A stretch of DNA of 64,000 nucleotides from Actinacidiphila yeochonensis CN732. GTDB lineage: Bacteria; Actinomycetota; Actinomycetes; Streptomycetales; Streptomycetaceae. The DNA lies in contig NZ_JQNR01000005.1 in the NCBI RefSeq assembly GCF_000745345.1, forward strand, positions 1,240,001 through 1,304,000, in the 5' to 3' direction. Position 1 is the stretch's first letter. Every line of letters starts with the position of its first letter. The notes below the pieces were generated by a model. It was not told the origin of the DNA, made no database searches, and saw nothing but the letters and a program-made list of their open reading frames with translations. This document shows positions 51,789-59,925 of this stretch, piece after piece. The position numbers and the translations under genes were made by a program.

Positions 51789-52766
51789 ATGTCATCTTCC
51801 ACCGCACCCGGCGCGATCGGCGCCGAGACGCGCGGCCGGACGGACGGCCCGGTGCCGCGGGGCGAACGCCCCGCCGGCCGCCGGGCCGGTCGGCGCATCG
51901 GGCGCAACAAGTGGTTCAGCCCCTGGCTGTTCGCCGCGCCCGGTCTGCTGGTCGTCTGCGCGTTCAGCCTCTACCCGTTCCTGAGCACCGTCTACAACTC
52001 CTTCACCGACCGGCGGACGCTGATCCCCGGCCACTGGGTGGGGTTCGCGAACTACCGTGAGCTCTGGCACGACGACGCGTTCTGGACCGGCCTGCGCAAC
52101 AGCGCCCTCTACGTGGTCGTGGTGGTGCCGGCGCTGGTCGTGCTGCCGCTGCTGCTCGCCATGCTGGTCCAGCGCCGGATTCCCGGTATCGGCTTCTTCC
52201 GGGCGGCGTTCTACACCCCCGTGGTCGCCTCGATCGTCGTGGTCGGGCTGATCTGGGTGTGGCTGCTGGACGACCGCGGCCTGATCAACTCGCTCCTGGA
52301 GGCGCTGGGCGCGGGGAAGGTGAACTTCCTCGGCGACCAGTGGCTGCTGCTCTTCTGCGCGATGGCCGTGACGATCTGGAAGGGCCTCGGCTACTACATG
52401 ATCGTCTACCTGGCGGCACTCGCGAACGTGCCCCAGGAGCTCCACGAGGCGGCCGCCATGGACGGAGCCGGCGCCATCCGCCGCTTCGTCAGCGTCACCA
52501 TGCCGGCGGTCCGCTCCACCATGGTGCTGGTCGCGGCGCTGTCCTCGGTCGCCGCCTTCAAGGTGTTCTCCGAGGTCTACCTGATAGCCGGCCCCAACGG
52601 CGGTCCGGCGGGCGAGGACACCACCCTGGTGATGCTGGTCGAGCGCACCGGCACCGGGCTGTCCGGCCGGGTCGGCTACGCCTCCGCGCTGTCGGTGGTC
52701 ATCTTCGTCGTCGTGGTCGTGCTGATGCTGCTGGTGCTGCGCGCCGACCGGAAGGAGGACGCATGA
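51789..52766 (+). CDS. sugar ABC transporter permease (MalF type)
   Basis: The 325-aa permease has a 40-residue basic cytoplasmic tail, six spans and the coupling loop ELHEAAAMDGAGAIRRFVSVTMP. It forms the channel with the next gene. The start is 12 bases after the previous stop, and its end overlaps the next start. Confidence 0.95.
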   Translation: MSSSTAPGAIGAETRGRTDGPVPRGERPAGRRAGRRIGRNKWFSPWLFAAPGLLVVCAFSLYPFLSTVYNSFTDRRTLIPGHWVGFANYRELWHDDAFWTGLRNSALYVVVVVPALVVLPLLLAMLVQRRIPGIGFFRAAFYTPVVASIVVVGLIWVWLLDDRGLINSLLEALGAGKVNFLGDQWLLLFCAMAVTIWKGLGYYMIVYLAALANVPQELHEAAAMDGAGAIRRFVSVTMPAVRSTMVLVAALSSVAAFKVFSEVYLIAGPNGGPAGEDTTLVMLVERTGTGLSGRVGYASALSVVIFVVVVVLMLLVLRADRKEDA

Positions 52767-53686
52767 GCGCCCCGACCGCGTCCGTCACCACCGAGCCGGA
52801 GCGGCGGCCGGAGCCGGCGGGCCGTCGCCGCCGCGGCGGGCTGACCGACGCCGACGGGCGCCGCGTCCCCGTCTGGGCCCTGGTGGTCCGCTACCTGCTG
52901 CTGCTGGTCGTCCTCGTGCTGACCGTCGGCCCGTTCGTCTGGCAGCTGTCCACCTCGCTCAAGGGCTCGCACGAGGACATCTTCAGCTCCCCGCCGAAGT
53001 TCCTGCCCAGCCACCCGACCCTGCACAACTACACCCGGGTCGCCGACACCATCCCGGTGTGGGACTACGCCTGGAACTCGGTCAAGGTCGCCGCCGCGAA
53101 CGTCGTCACCAACTGCGTGGGCTCCGCGCTGGCCGGCTACGCGCTGGCCCGGATGCGGTTCAAGGGACGGAAGGCCGTCAGCCTGGTCTTCGTCCTGGCC
53201 ATGCTGGTCCCCGTCGAGGGCCTGATCATCGCGCAGTTCACCACCATGCGGGAGCTGGGCCTGAACAACACCCTCATCGGGGTGCTGCTGCCCGGCGCGA
53301 TCAGCTCGCTGAACGTCCTGCTGATGCGCAACGCCTTCCTCAGCCTGCCGGCCGAGGTGGAGGAGGCGGCGTTCATGGACGGCGCCAACGTCTGGCAGCG
53401 GTTCCTGCGGATCGCCCTGCCGTCGGTCAAGGGCACCCTCGCCGTCGTCGCGATCTTCGCGTTCATGGGCTCGTGGGACGACTTCCTGTGGCCGCTGATC
53501 GTGCTGAGCGACCCGTCGAAGTTCACCCTGACCATCGGCCTGAACTACCTGCACGGCACCTTCGCCAACGACGAGCGGCTGGTCGCGGCGGGCACGATCA
53601 TCGCCGTCGCCCCGCTGATCGCGCTGTTCGCCTGCCTCCAGCGGTACTTCTTCAGCGGCGTCGGGGAGGGCGCGGTCAAGGGCTGA
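52763..53686 (+). CDS. sugar ABC transporter permease (MalG type)
   Basis: The 307-aa permease starts at ATG 52763 (GAAGGAGG upstream), overlapping the previous stop by four bases. It has six spans and the loop VEEAAFMDGANVWQRFLRIALP. As in the other importer of this window, no ATPase gene is present, which suggests the shared MsiK-type ATPase. Confidence 0.95.
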   Translation: MSAPTASVTTEPERRPEPAGRRRRGGLTDADGRRVPVWALVVRYLLLLVVLVLTVGPFVWQLSTSLKGSHEDIFSSPPKFLPSHPTLHNYTRVADTIPVWDYAWNSVKVAAANVVTNCVGSALAGYALARMRFKGRKAVSLVFVLAMLVPVEGLIIAQFTTMRELGLNNTLIGVLLPGAISSLNVLLMRNAFLSLPAEVEEAAFMDGANVWQRFLRIALPSVKGTLAVVAIFAFMGSWDDFLWPLIVLSDPSKFTLTIGLNYLHGTFANDERLVAAGTIIAVAPLIALFACLQRYFFSGVGEGAVKG

Positions 53687-53852
53687 CCGGCCGATCCGGT
53701 CAGCCGCCGGCCGACTGATCCAGCCGGCCGGCCCCACCCCGCCCCAACCGAGGCCCCCACCCCGCCGCCGACGCGGCACCGGCCGACGACGGCCGGCGCC
53801 GCGTCCGGGCCCCGCGCGGCACCGCTCCACAGAACCAGGACACCCTCATCGC

Positions 53853-55136
53853 ATGAGCCCCTCAGCTCCCCGCTTCGGCGCCAACTACACCCCCAGCCAG
53901 GGCTGGTTCCACCACTGGCTCGACTTCGACCTCGACGCCGTGCGCGCCGACCTGGACTCGATCGCCGCGCTCGGCCTCGACCACATCCGGGTCTTCCCGC
54001 TGTGGCCGGTCTTCCAGCCCAACCGCACGCTGATCCGGCCGCGCGCCGTCGAGCAGCTGGTCCAGCTGGCCGACGCCGCCGCCGAACGCGGCCTGGACGT
54101 CAACGTGGACGGGCTCCAGGGCCACCTGTCCAGCTTCGACTTCCTGCCCGCGTGGACCCAGACCTGGCACCGGCGGAACATCTTCAGCGACCCCGAGGTG
54201 CTGTCCGGGCAGGAGGAGTACCTGCGGACGCTGGCCGCGGCGCTCGCCGACCGCCCGAACTTCATCGGCATGACCGTCGGCAACGAGATCAACCAGTTCT
54301 CCGGGGACCCGCACCCCGACCCGGACCGGATCACCTCCGAGCAGGCCGCCGAGTGGCTGCGCCGGATGCTGGCCGCCTGCGCCGACGGCGCCCCCGGCCG
54401 CACCCACCTGCACGCCGCGTACGACGCCGCCTGGTACCTCGACGGCCACCCCTTCACCCCGGCGCACGCCGCGACCATCGGCGACGTCACCTCCGTCCAC
54501 TCCTGGGTCTTCAACGGCACCGCCCAGCGGCACGGCCGCACCGGCACCGCCACCGAGCACCACGCCGCCTACCTGATCGAGCTCTCCAAGGCGTGGGCCG
54601 ACGACCCGCGCCGCCCGGTGTGGCTCCAGGAGGTCGGCGCCCCCGCCCCGCTGATCCCCGCCGAGCACGCCGCGTCCTTCACCGAGGCCACCGTGGCCAA
54701 CGCGCTGGACTGCCAGGACGTCTGGGGCGTCACCTGGTGGTGCTCGCACGACGTCTCCCGCAAGCTCGCCGACTTCCCGGAGCTGGAGTACTCCCTCGGC
54801 CTGCTCACCAGCGAGCGCGAGGTCAAGCCGGCCGGCGAGACGATCCGCCGCATCGTCGCCGACCGCCGCTCCCGCCCGTACGCGCCGGCCCCGCGCACCA
54901 CCGCCCTGGTCGTCGACGGCGGCGCCGGCGACTCCTTCGACGGCACGTTCAGCGAGACCGACCCCGCCCAGGCCCGCTCGGCGTGCGCGCCCGGCGGCGA
55001 GGTCTTCGAGGCGTTCGCGCGCCTCACCGCGGACGGCGTGCGGCCCGCGGTCGTGCTGGCCGGCCGCACCGAGGACCACGCCTACCTGGCCGCCCGCGGC
55101 ATCACCGAGACCGTCCGCCCCGCCGACGTCAGGTGA
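53853..55136 (+). CDS. GH5-like glycoside hydrolase (mannosidase/mannanase type)
   Basis: The 427-aa protein has a (beta/alpha)8 clan-A layout. The acid/base Glu is in IGMTVGNEINQFSG and the nucleophile Glu in VWLQEVGAPAPL, about 130 residues later, with HSWVFNG between them. No signal peptide is present, so it acts on imported oligosaccharides. Placement between the importer and an alpha-mannosidase suggests a beta-mannosidase or a related exo-glycosidase; substrate specificity cannot be read from sequence. ATG 53853 with only a distant CAGGA. Confidence 0.88.
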   Translation: MSPSAPRFGANYTPSQGWFHHWLDFDLDAVRADLDSIAALGLDHIRVFPLWPVFQPNRTLIRPRAVEQLVQLADAAAERGLDVNVDGLQGHLSSFDFLPAWTQTWHRRNIFSDPEVLSGQEEYLRTLAAALADRPNFIGMTVGNEINQFSGDPHPDPDRITSEQAAEWLRRMLAACADGAPGRTHLHAAYDAAWYLDGHPFTPAHAATIGDVTSVHSWVFNGTAQRHGRTGTATEHHAAYLIELSKAWADDPRRPVWLQEVGAPAPLIPAEHAASFTEATVANALDCQDVWGVTWWCSHDVSRKLADFPELEYSLGLLTSEREVKPAGETIRRIVADRRSRPYAPAPRTTALVVDGGAGDSFDGTFSETDPAQARSACAPGGEVFEAFARLTADGVRPAVVLAGRTEDHAYLAARGITETVRPADVR

Positions 55137-55143
55137 ACCCGGT

Positions 55144-55179
55144 CCTGTCCGGGCGATCTTCGGAAACCGCCCGGACAGG
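55144..55179 (+). terminator. 12-bp hairpin after the GH5-like gene
   Basis: CCTGTCCGGGCG (55144-55155) pairs perfectly with 55168-55179 around a 12-base loop, 7 bases after the stop. It could attenuate read-through into the GH38 gene. Confidence 0.85.
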
Positions 55180-55359
55180 GCACAGGGCCGCCCGGCCCGG
55201 GGAACGGCGTGCCGCCCGTCGTACGGTGACACCCGTCCGTTCCTCCGCACCCCCACCCCGCCCGGCCGCGAACCGGGCACCCGCCGCCACCCGCGGACCG
55301 GCCGCCGGCGCCCGCCGGCCCGCGGAAACCCATCCCTCACCCCTCAGGAGCACCACCCC

Positions 55360-58300
55360 ATGCACGACGACCGCCGCCTGGTAGAGGCCCGCCTCAAGCG
55401 CGTCCTCGACGAACGCATCCGGCCCGCCGTATACCCGGAATCGACCCCCCTCGACGTGGCCGTGTGGGTCGCGCCCGGCGAACCGGTCCCGGTCGAGGAG
55501 GGCCTGGCCGGCGAGGTGTCGCCGGTCGAGGTCGGGACGCGCTGGGGCGCCCCGTGGAGCACCAGCTGGTTCCGCGTCACCGGCACCGTCCCGCAGGAGT
55601 GGGCCGGCAAGCACGTCGAGGCCCTGCTGGACCTCGGCTTCGACGAGAACATGCCCGGCTTCCAGTGCGAGGGCCTGGTCTACCGCCCCGACGGCAGCCC
55701 GGTGAAGGGCCTCAACCCGCGCAACCAGTGGGTGCGCGTCGGCGCCCCCGCCGCCGGCGGCGAAGAGGTCGTCCTGCACGTCGAGGCGGCCTCCAACCCC
55801 GTCATCCTCGACTACCACCCCTTCCTGCCGACCCAGCTGGGCGACAAGGAGACCGCGGGCACCGAGCCGCAGTACACGCTCACCCGCATGGACCTCGTCG
55901 TCTTCGACGAGACCGTGTGGAACCTCGTCCAGGACCTGGAGGTCCTCGGCGAGCTCGTCGCGGAGCTGCCCGAGGACAGCGCCCGCCGCCACGAGATCAC
56001 CCGCGCGATCAGCCGCTCCCTGGACGCCGTCGACCTCCAGGACGTCAACGGCAGCGCCGCCGCCGCCCGCGCCGAACTCGTCGAGGTGCTCTCCACCCCG
56101 GCGCCGGCCACCGCCCACCGGATCAGCGCCGTCGGCCACGCGCACATCGACTCCGCCTGGCTGTGGCCGCTGCGCGAGACCGTCCGCAAGGTCGCCCGCA
56201 CCACCGCCAACATGACCGCCCTGCTGGAGGACGAGCCGGAGTTCATCTTCGCCATGTCCCAGGCCCAGCAGTTCGCCTGGATCAAGGAGCACCGCCCCGA
56301 GGTCTACGCCCGCGTCAAGGCGGCCGTGGCCGAGGGCCGGCTGGTGCCCGCCGGCGGCATGTGGGTCGAGTCCGACACCAACATGCCCGGCTCCGAGGCG
56401 ATGGCCCGGCAGTTCGTCCACGGCAAGCGCTTCTTCATGGACGAGTTCGGCATCGAGAACGACGAGGCGTGGCTGCCCGACACCTTCGGCTTCGCCGCGG
56501 GCCTCCCGCAGATCATCAAGGCGGCCGGCTCCAAGTGGCTGCTGACGCAGAAGATCTCGTGGAGCACGATCAACAAGTTCCCGCACCACACGTTCAACTG
56601 GGAGGGGATCGACGGCACCCGGATCTTCACCCACTTCCCGCCCGTCGACACCTACAACTGCTCCATGAAGGGCAGCGAGATCGCCCACGCGGCTCGCAAC
56701 TTCAAGGAGAAGGGCGTGGCCCGGCGCTCGCTGGCCCCCAGCGGCTTCGGCGACGGCGGCGGCGGCACCACCCGCGAGATCATCGCCAAGGCCGCGCGGA
56801 TGCGCAGCCTCGAAGGCTCCGCGACCGTCCAGTGGGAGACCCCCAAGCAGTTCTTCACCGAGGCGGAGGCGGAGTACCCCGAGCCGCCCGTGTGGGTCGG
56901 CGAGCTCTACCTGGAACTGCACCGCGCCACGCTGACCAGCCAGGCGCAGACCAAGCAGGGCAACCGCCGCAGCGAGCACCTGCTGCGCGAGGCCGAGCTG
57001 TGGGCGGCCACCGCCTCGCTGCGCACCGGCGCGCCCTACCCGTACGAGGACCTGGACCGGATCTGGAAGACGGTGCTGCTGCACCAGTTCCACGACATCC
57101 TGCCCGGCTCCTCCATCGCCTGGGTGCACCGCGAGGCCCGCGCCACCTACGCGCGGATCGCCGGTGAGCTCAACGACATCATCGACGGAGCCCAGCGCGC
57201 GCTGGCCGGCGAGGGCGACCGGGAGCTGGTCTTCAACTCCGCGCCGCACACCCGCGGCGGAGTCCAGGCCGGTGCGGCCACCGCCGCCGTGGCGCAGGCC
57301 GCCGCGAAGCTGTCCGAGCGGGACGGCGGCGGCTTCGTCCTCGACAACGGCCTGCTCCGGGTCGAGATCGACGGCCGCGGCCTGGTCGTCTCCGCGTACG
57401 ACATCGCCGCCGAGCGGGAGACCATCGCCCCCGGACACGCCGCGAACCTGCCGCAGCTGCACGCCGACTTCCCCAACCAGTGGGACGCGTGGGACGTCGA
57501 CGAGTTCTACCGCAACACCGTCACCGACCTCACCGACATCGCCGAGCTGGCCCCGGCCGACCTCGGCGACGGCAGCGCGGCGGTCCGCGTGGTGCGCGCC
57601 TTCGGCACCTCCACGATGACCCAGGTGCTCCAGCTCACGCCGAGTGCCAAGCGGCTCGACGTCACCACCGAGGTCGACTGGCACGAGACCGAGAAGTTCC
57701 TCAAGCTGGCCTTCCCCCTGGACGTGCACGCCGACCGGTACGCCTCCGAGACCCAGTTCGGGCACGTCTACCGCGCCACCCACACCAACACCACGTGGGA
57801 GGCCGCGAAGTTCGAGGCCTGCAACCACCGCTTCGTGCACCTCGCCGAGCCGGACTGGGGCGTCGCCATCGTCAACGACTCCACCTACGGCCACGACGTG
57901 ACCCGCGCGGTCCGCAACGGCGAGGGCGGCGACGGCGGCACGACCACCACGGTCCGCGCCTCCCTGCTGCGCGCCCCGCGCTTCCCGGACCCGGAGACCG
58001 ACCAGGGCGTCCACCGCTTCCACCACGCCCTCGCCCCGGGCGCCACCATCAAGGACGCGGTGGCCGAGGGCCACTGGATCAACCTGCCCGAGCGCCGCGT
58101 CCAGGGTGCCGCCGACGTCGCCCCGCTGGTGGCCGTCGACAACGACGCCGTCGTGGTCAGCGCCCTCAAGCTCGCCGACGACGAGAGCGGCGACCTCGTC
58201 GTCCGCCTCTACGAGTCGACCGGCAGCCGCGCCAAGGCCCGCGTCACCGTCGACGTCCCCGCCGGCGGCGTGGCGTTCACCGACCTCCTGGAGCGCCCCC

Positions 58301-58392
58301 TCGGCGAGACCCGCCCCGCCTTCACCGACGGCACGGTCGAGCTCTCCCTGCGCCCCTTCGAGCTCGTCACCCTCCGCTTCGCCCGCGCGTAA
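55360..58392 (+). CDS. GH38 alpha-mannosidase
   Basis: The 1010-aa cytoplasmic alpha-mannosidase matches the usual length of the bacterial/fungal-type family. The GH38 N-terminal catalytic domain has the zinc ligands in HAHIDSAWLWPLRETV and the nucleophile Asp in EAWLPDTFGFAAGLPQI. Other conserved parts are LVPAGGMWVESDTNMPG and the zinc His in VLLHQFHDILPGSS. The C-terminal beta domains include VNDSTYGHDV and a final LSLRPFELVTLRFAR. It hydrolyses terminal alpha-mannose from imported mannosides. ATG 55360 behind AGGAG; last gene of the LacI-controlled locus. Confidence 0.96.
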   Translation: MHDDRRLVEARLKRVLDERIRPAVYPESTPLDVAVWVAPGEPVPVEEGLAGEVSPVEVGTRWGAPWSTSWFRVTGTVPQEWAGKHVEALLDLGFDENMPGFQCEGLVYRPDGSPVKGLNPRNQWVRVGAPAAGGEEVVLHVEAASNPVILDYHPFLPTQLGDKETAGTEPQYTLTRMDLVVFDETVWNLVQDLEVLGELVAELPEDSARRHEITRAISRSLDAVDLQDVNGSAAAARAELVEVLSTPAPATAHRISAVGHAHIDSAWLWPLRETVRKVARTTANMTALLEDEPEFIFAMSQAQQFAWIKEHRPEVYARVKAAVAEGRLVPAGGMWVESDTNMPGSEAMARQFVHGKRFFMDEFGIENDEAWLPDTFGFAAGLPQIIKAAGSKWLLTQKISWSTINKFPHHTFNWEGIDGTRIFTHFPPVDTYNCSMKGSEIAHAARNFKEKGVARRSLAPSGFGDGGGGTTREIIAKAARMRSLEGSATVQWETPKQFFTEAEAEYPEPPVWVGELYLELHRATLTSQAQTKQGNRRSEHLLREAELWAATASLRTGAPYPYEDLDRIWKTVLLHQFHDILPGSSIAWVHREARATYARIAGELNDIIDGAQRALAGEGDRELVFNSAPHTRGGVQAGAATAAVAQAAAKLSERDGGGFVLDNGLLRVEIDGRGLVVSAYDIAAERETIAPGHAANLPQLHADFPNQWDAWDVDEFYRNTVTDLTDIAELAPADLGDGSAAVRVVRAFGTSTMTQVLQLTPSAKRLDVTTEVDWHETEKFLKLAFPLDVHADRYASETQFGHVYRATHTNTTWEAAKFEACNHRFVHLAEPDWGVAIVNDSTYGHDVTRAVRNGEGGDGGTTTTVRASLLRAPRFPDPETDQGVHRFHHALAPGATIKDAVAEGHWINLPERRVQGAADVAPLVAVDNDAVVVSALKLADDESGDLVVRLYESTGSRAKARVTVDVPAGGVAFTDLLERPLGETRPAFTDGTVELSLRPFELVTLRFARA

Positions 58393-58426
58393 ACCCGCCT
58401 GCGCGTCAGCGCGTAGGTCAGCGCAC

Positions 58427-58456
58427 GGGGGCCGTCCACCCACCTGGACGGCCCCC
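58427..58456 (+). terminator. 12-bp hairpin after the alpha-mannosidase gene
   Basis: GGGGGCCGTCCA (58427-58438) pairs perfectly with 58445-58456 around CCCACC and is followed by TTCC. Confidence 0.9.
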
Positions 58457-58482
58457 TTCCACCCCCGGCCCCGACGGCCGGC

Positions 58483-58516
58483 CCGAGGCCCTTCCCCGCC
58501 AGGGGGAGGGCCTCGG
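58483..58516. terminator. second hairpin before the CRISPR array
   Basis: CCGAGGCCCTTCCCC (58483-58497) pairs with 58502-58516 with one G-T pair around GCCA. It may also end the array transcript, which is read from the right. Confidence 0.8.
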
Positions 58517-58558
58517 CGCGTCGGGGGGGAGTCGGGGGCGCGCCTGGAACAGCAGGGG

Positions 58559-59070
58559 GGAGCATCCCCGGGTGGGCGGGGAGGACATGTCCCTGGGGTT
58601 CGCCGTGCGGATCACGGCGGGAGCATCCCGGCGTGCGCGGGGAGGACCACAGTCCCGGGAAAGCGCCGCAGCGAGCACAGGGAACACCCCCGCGCGGGCG
58701 GGGAGGACCAGGACGAGCGGTTCGCCACCATCGAGACGGAAGGAGCATCCCCGCGCGGGCGGGGAGGACGGCATCAACACCCCCGACGTCAGCCTCGACG
58801 CGGGAGCATCCCCGCGCGGGGAGGAGCCGTGGGGCACCGGCTACAGCGACGAACCCCCGGGAGCATCCCCGCGTGCGCGGGGAGGACAAGATCAGGTCCG
58901 GATCGGAGACCGTGGAACCGGGAGCATCCCCGCGTGCGCGGGGAGGACGGGGTGAGCGGAATTTTCCCCATGATGGTGTCTGGAGCATCCCCGCGTGCGC
59001 GGGGAGGACGCCGTACAAATGGGTCAAGGGCGAGGTGCCCCGGGAGCATCCCCGCGCGGGCGGGGAGGAC
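58559..59070 (-). CRISPR. CRISPR array, 9 repeats and 8 spacers, type I-E-like repeat
   Basis: Repeats of 28 bases begin at 58559, 58620, 58681, 58742, 58803, 58860, 58921, 58982 and 59043. All eight spacers are exactly 33 bases. The consensus on the plus strand is GGAGCATCCCCG-CGTGCG-CGGGGAGGAC; its complement GTCCTCCCCG...CGGGGATGCTCC has the CCCCG/CGGGG stem of type I-E repeats. The repeat at 58803 is only 24 bases (a 4-base loss in the stem centre, last base changed). The first and third repeats also carry substitutions. Degeneracy at the left and the repeat orientation put the leader on the right. No cas gene lies in the window. Confidence 0.96.
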
Positions 59071-59200
59071 TTTGCGACCAGCGGGTTTAGTGCGGGGGGA
59101 GGTGGGTTTTACTTACTTCCCGGGAATCCGACATAGCCTCGTATTCATCTCATTTCGTCGCGGGCGTCTTGGACACCCCAGTCGAGGAGGACGGCTCCGC
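59071..59200 (-). promoter_or_regulatory. probable CRISPR leader
   Basis: This region abuts the right-hand repeat and is clearly less GC-rich than its surroundings, with AAGTAAGTAAAACCC and CTAAACCCGCTGGTCGCAAA read on the minus strand just before the first repeat. This position and composition fit a type I-E leader driving transcription leftwards. The rest of the 59071-59423 gap holds no gene. Confidence 0.65.
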
Positions 59201-59423
59201 TCCCGTCTGTCGGACACGTCTGGTGTACCGCGCGCCATCGGCACATTGTCGCCCTGAGGTTGCGCCGAGGCCCGATGGGCAAGCGTAATCGGCTCGATCC
59301 GACTGAACCCGGTTGGCCGAGGTATCACCCTCCACCGCTCGTGCGGACTTCGGCGCGCCCGCTGGGCCCGCGGGTCACCGTCCGGCGGTCGCCTGGCGAA
59401 CCCGACCTTCGGGACGGCTGGGG

Positions 59424-59699
59424 TCAGCCCTTGCAGGCGGGGTCGGCGAGTATGACGGGAGCGGCCTCGCGGGTGGTGACGAAGGCGCGGAAGCCGGGGG
59501 CGCCGGCGACGCACTTGGTGGCGACGTTGGCGTAGCCGTCGGGGAAGTTGGTCACGTTCGCGGGGGTGTCGTCGCCGCGGTGGTTCGCGACGGGCGCGTC
59601 CGCCGTCCCGCGCTTCTCGCTGGCGCATCCGGACAGGGCGGGCAGGGCGATGAGCGTTACCAGGGCGCCGGTCAGGTACCTCGTCACGTGTCGCTTCAT
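59424..59699 (-). CDS. small hypothetical lipoprotein
   Basis: The 91-aa protein has a basic hydrophobic signal and lipobox LSGC, giving a mature lipoprotein of about 68 residues. The mature part is Ala/Asp/Pro-rich at first, then FPDGYANVATKCVAGAPGFRAFVTTREAAPVILADPACKG with two cysteines. This ending is common among streptomycete exported hypothetical proteins. The ATG at 59699 follows GAGGACGAG. It has no assigned function and is monocistronic. Confidence 0.82.
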   Translation of the reverse strand: MKRHVTRYLTGALVTLIALPALSGCASEKRGTADAPVANHRGDDTPANVTNFPDGYANVATKCVAGAPGFRAFVTTREAAPVILADPACKG

Positions 59700-59806
59700 C
59701 TCGTCCTCGCATCGGCTGGTCCGGCCCACTAGGGGTGGATGCCGTAAAGGACATGCCGCCGACCTGCGGCGGTTCCTGCGGCGGTGCCGGCTTGAGCAAA
59801 ATTGAG

Positions 59807-59848
59807 CCGCCCCTCGGCGTACCCGAAAGCGGGCGTGCCGAGGGGCGG
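59807..59848 (-). terminator. terminator of the second S53-type peptidase gene
   Basis: CCGCCCCTCGGC (59807-59818) pairs perfectly with 59837-59848, with an inner CCCG/CGGG extension. On the minus strand the stem is followed by CAATTTTGC, a rare T-rich tail in this window. It lies 78 bases beyond the stop at 59926. Confidence 0.85.
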
Positions 59849-59925
59849 GGCCCCGCCACCGGGGTGGGGGCTCGGGCCCGGGGGTCCGAGCCCCGAGGGC
59901 TCAGGTGCTCAGCCCGCGAAGGTGC

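Noticed and set aside
58559-59070. cas genes accompanying the CRISPR array
   Set aside because: The flanking genes are an alpha-mannosidase, a small lipoprotein and an S53-type peptidase; no Cas motif is present within the window.
57480-59257. Plus-strand frames running from the alpha-mannosidase gene through the CRISPR array
   Set aside because: They translate CRISPR repeats into periodic GASPRARGG-type peptides; the array explains them fully.
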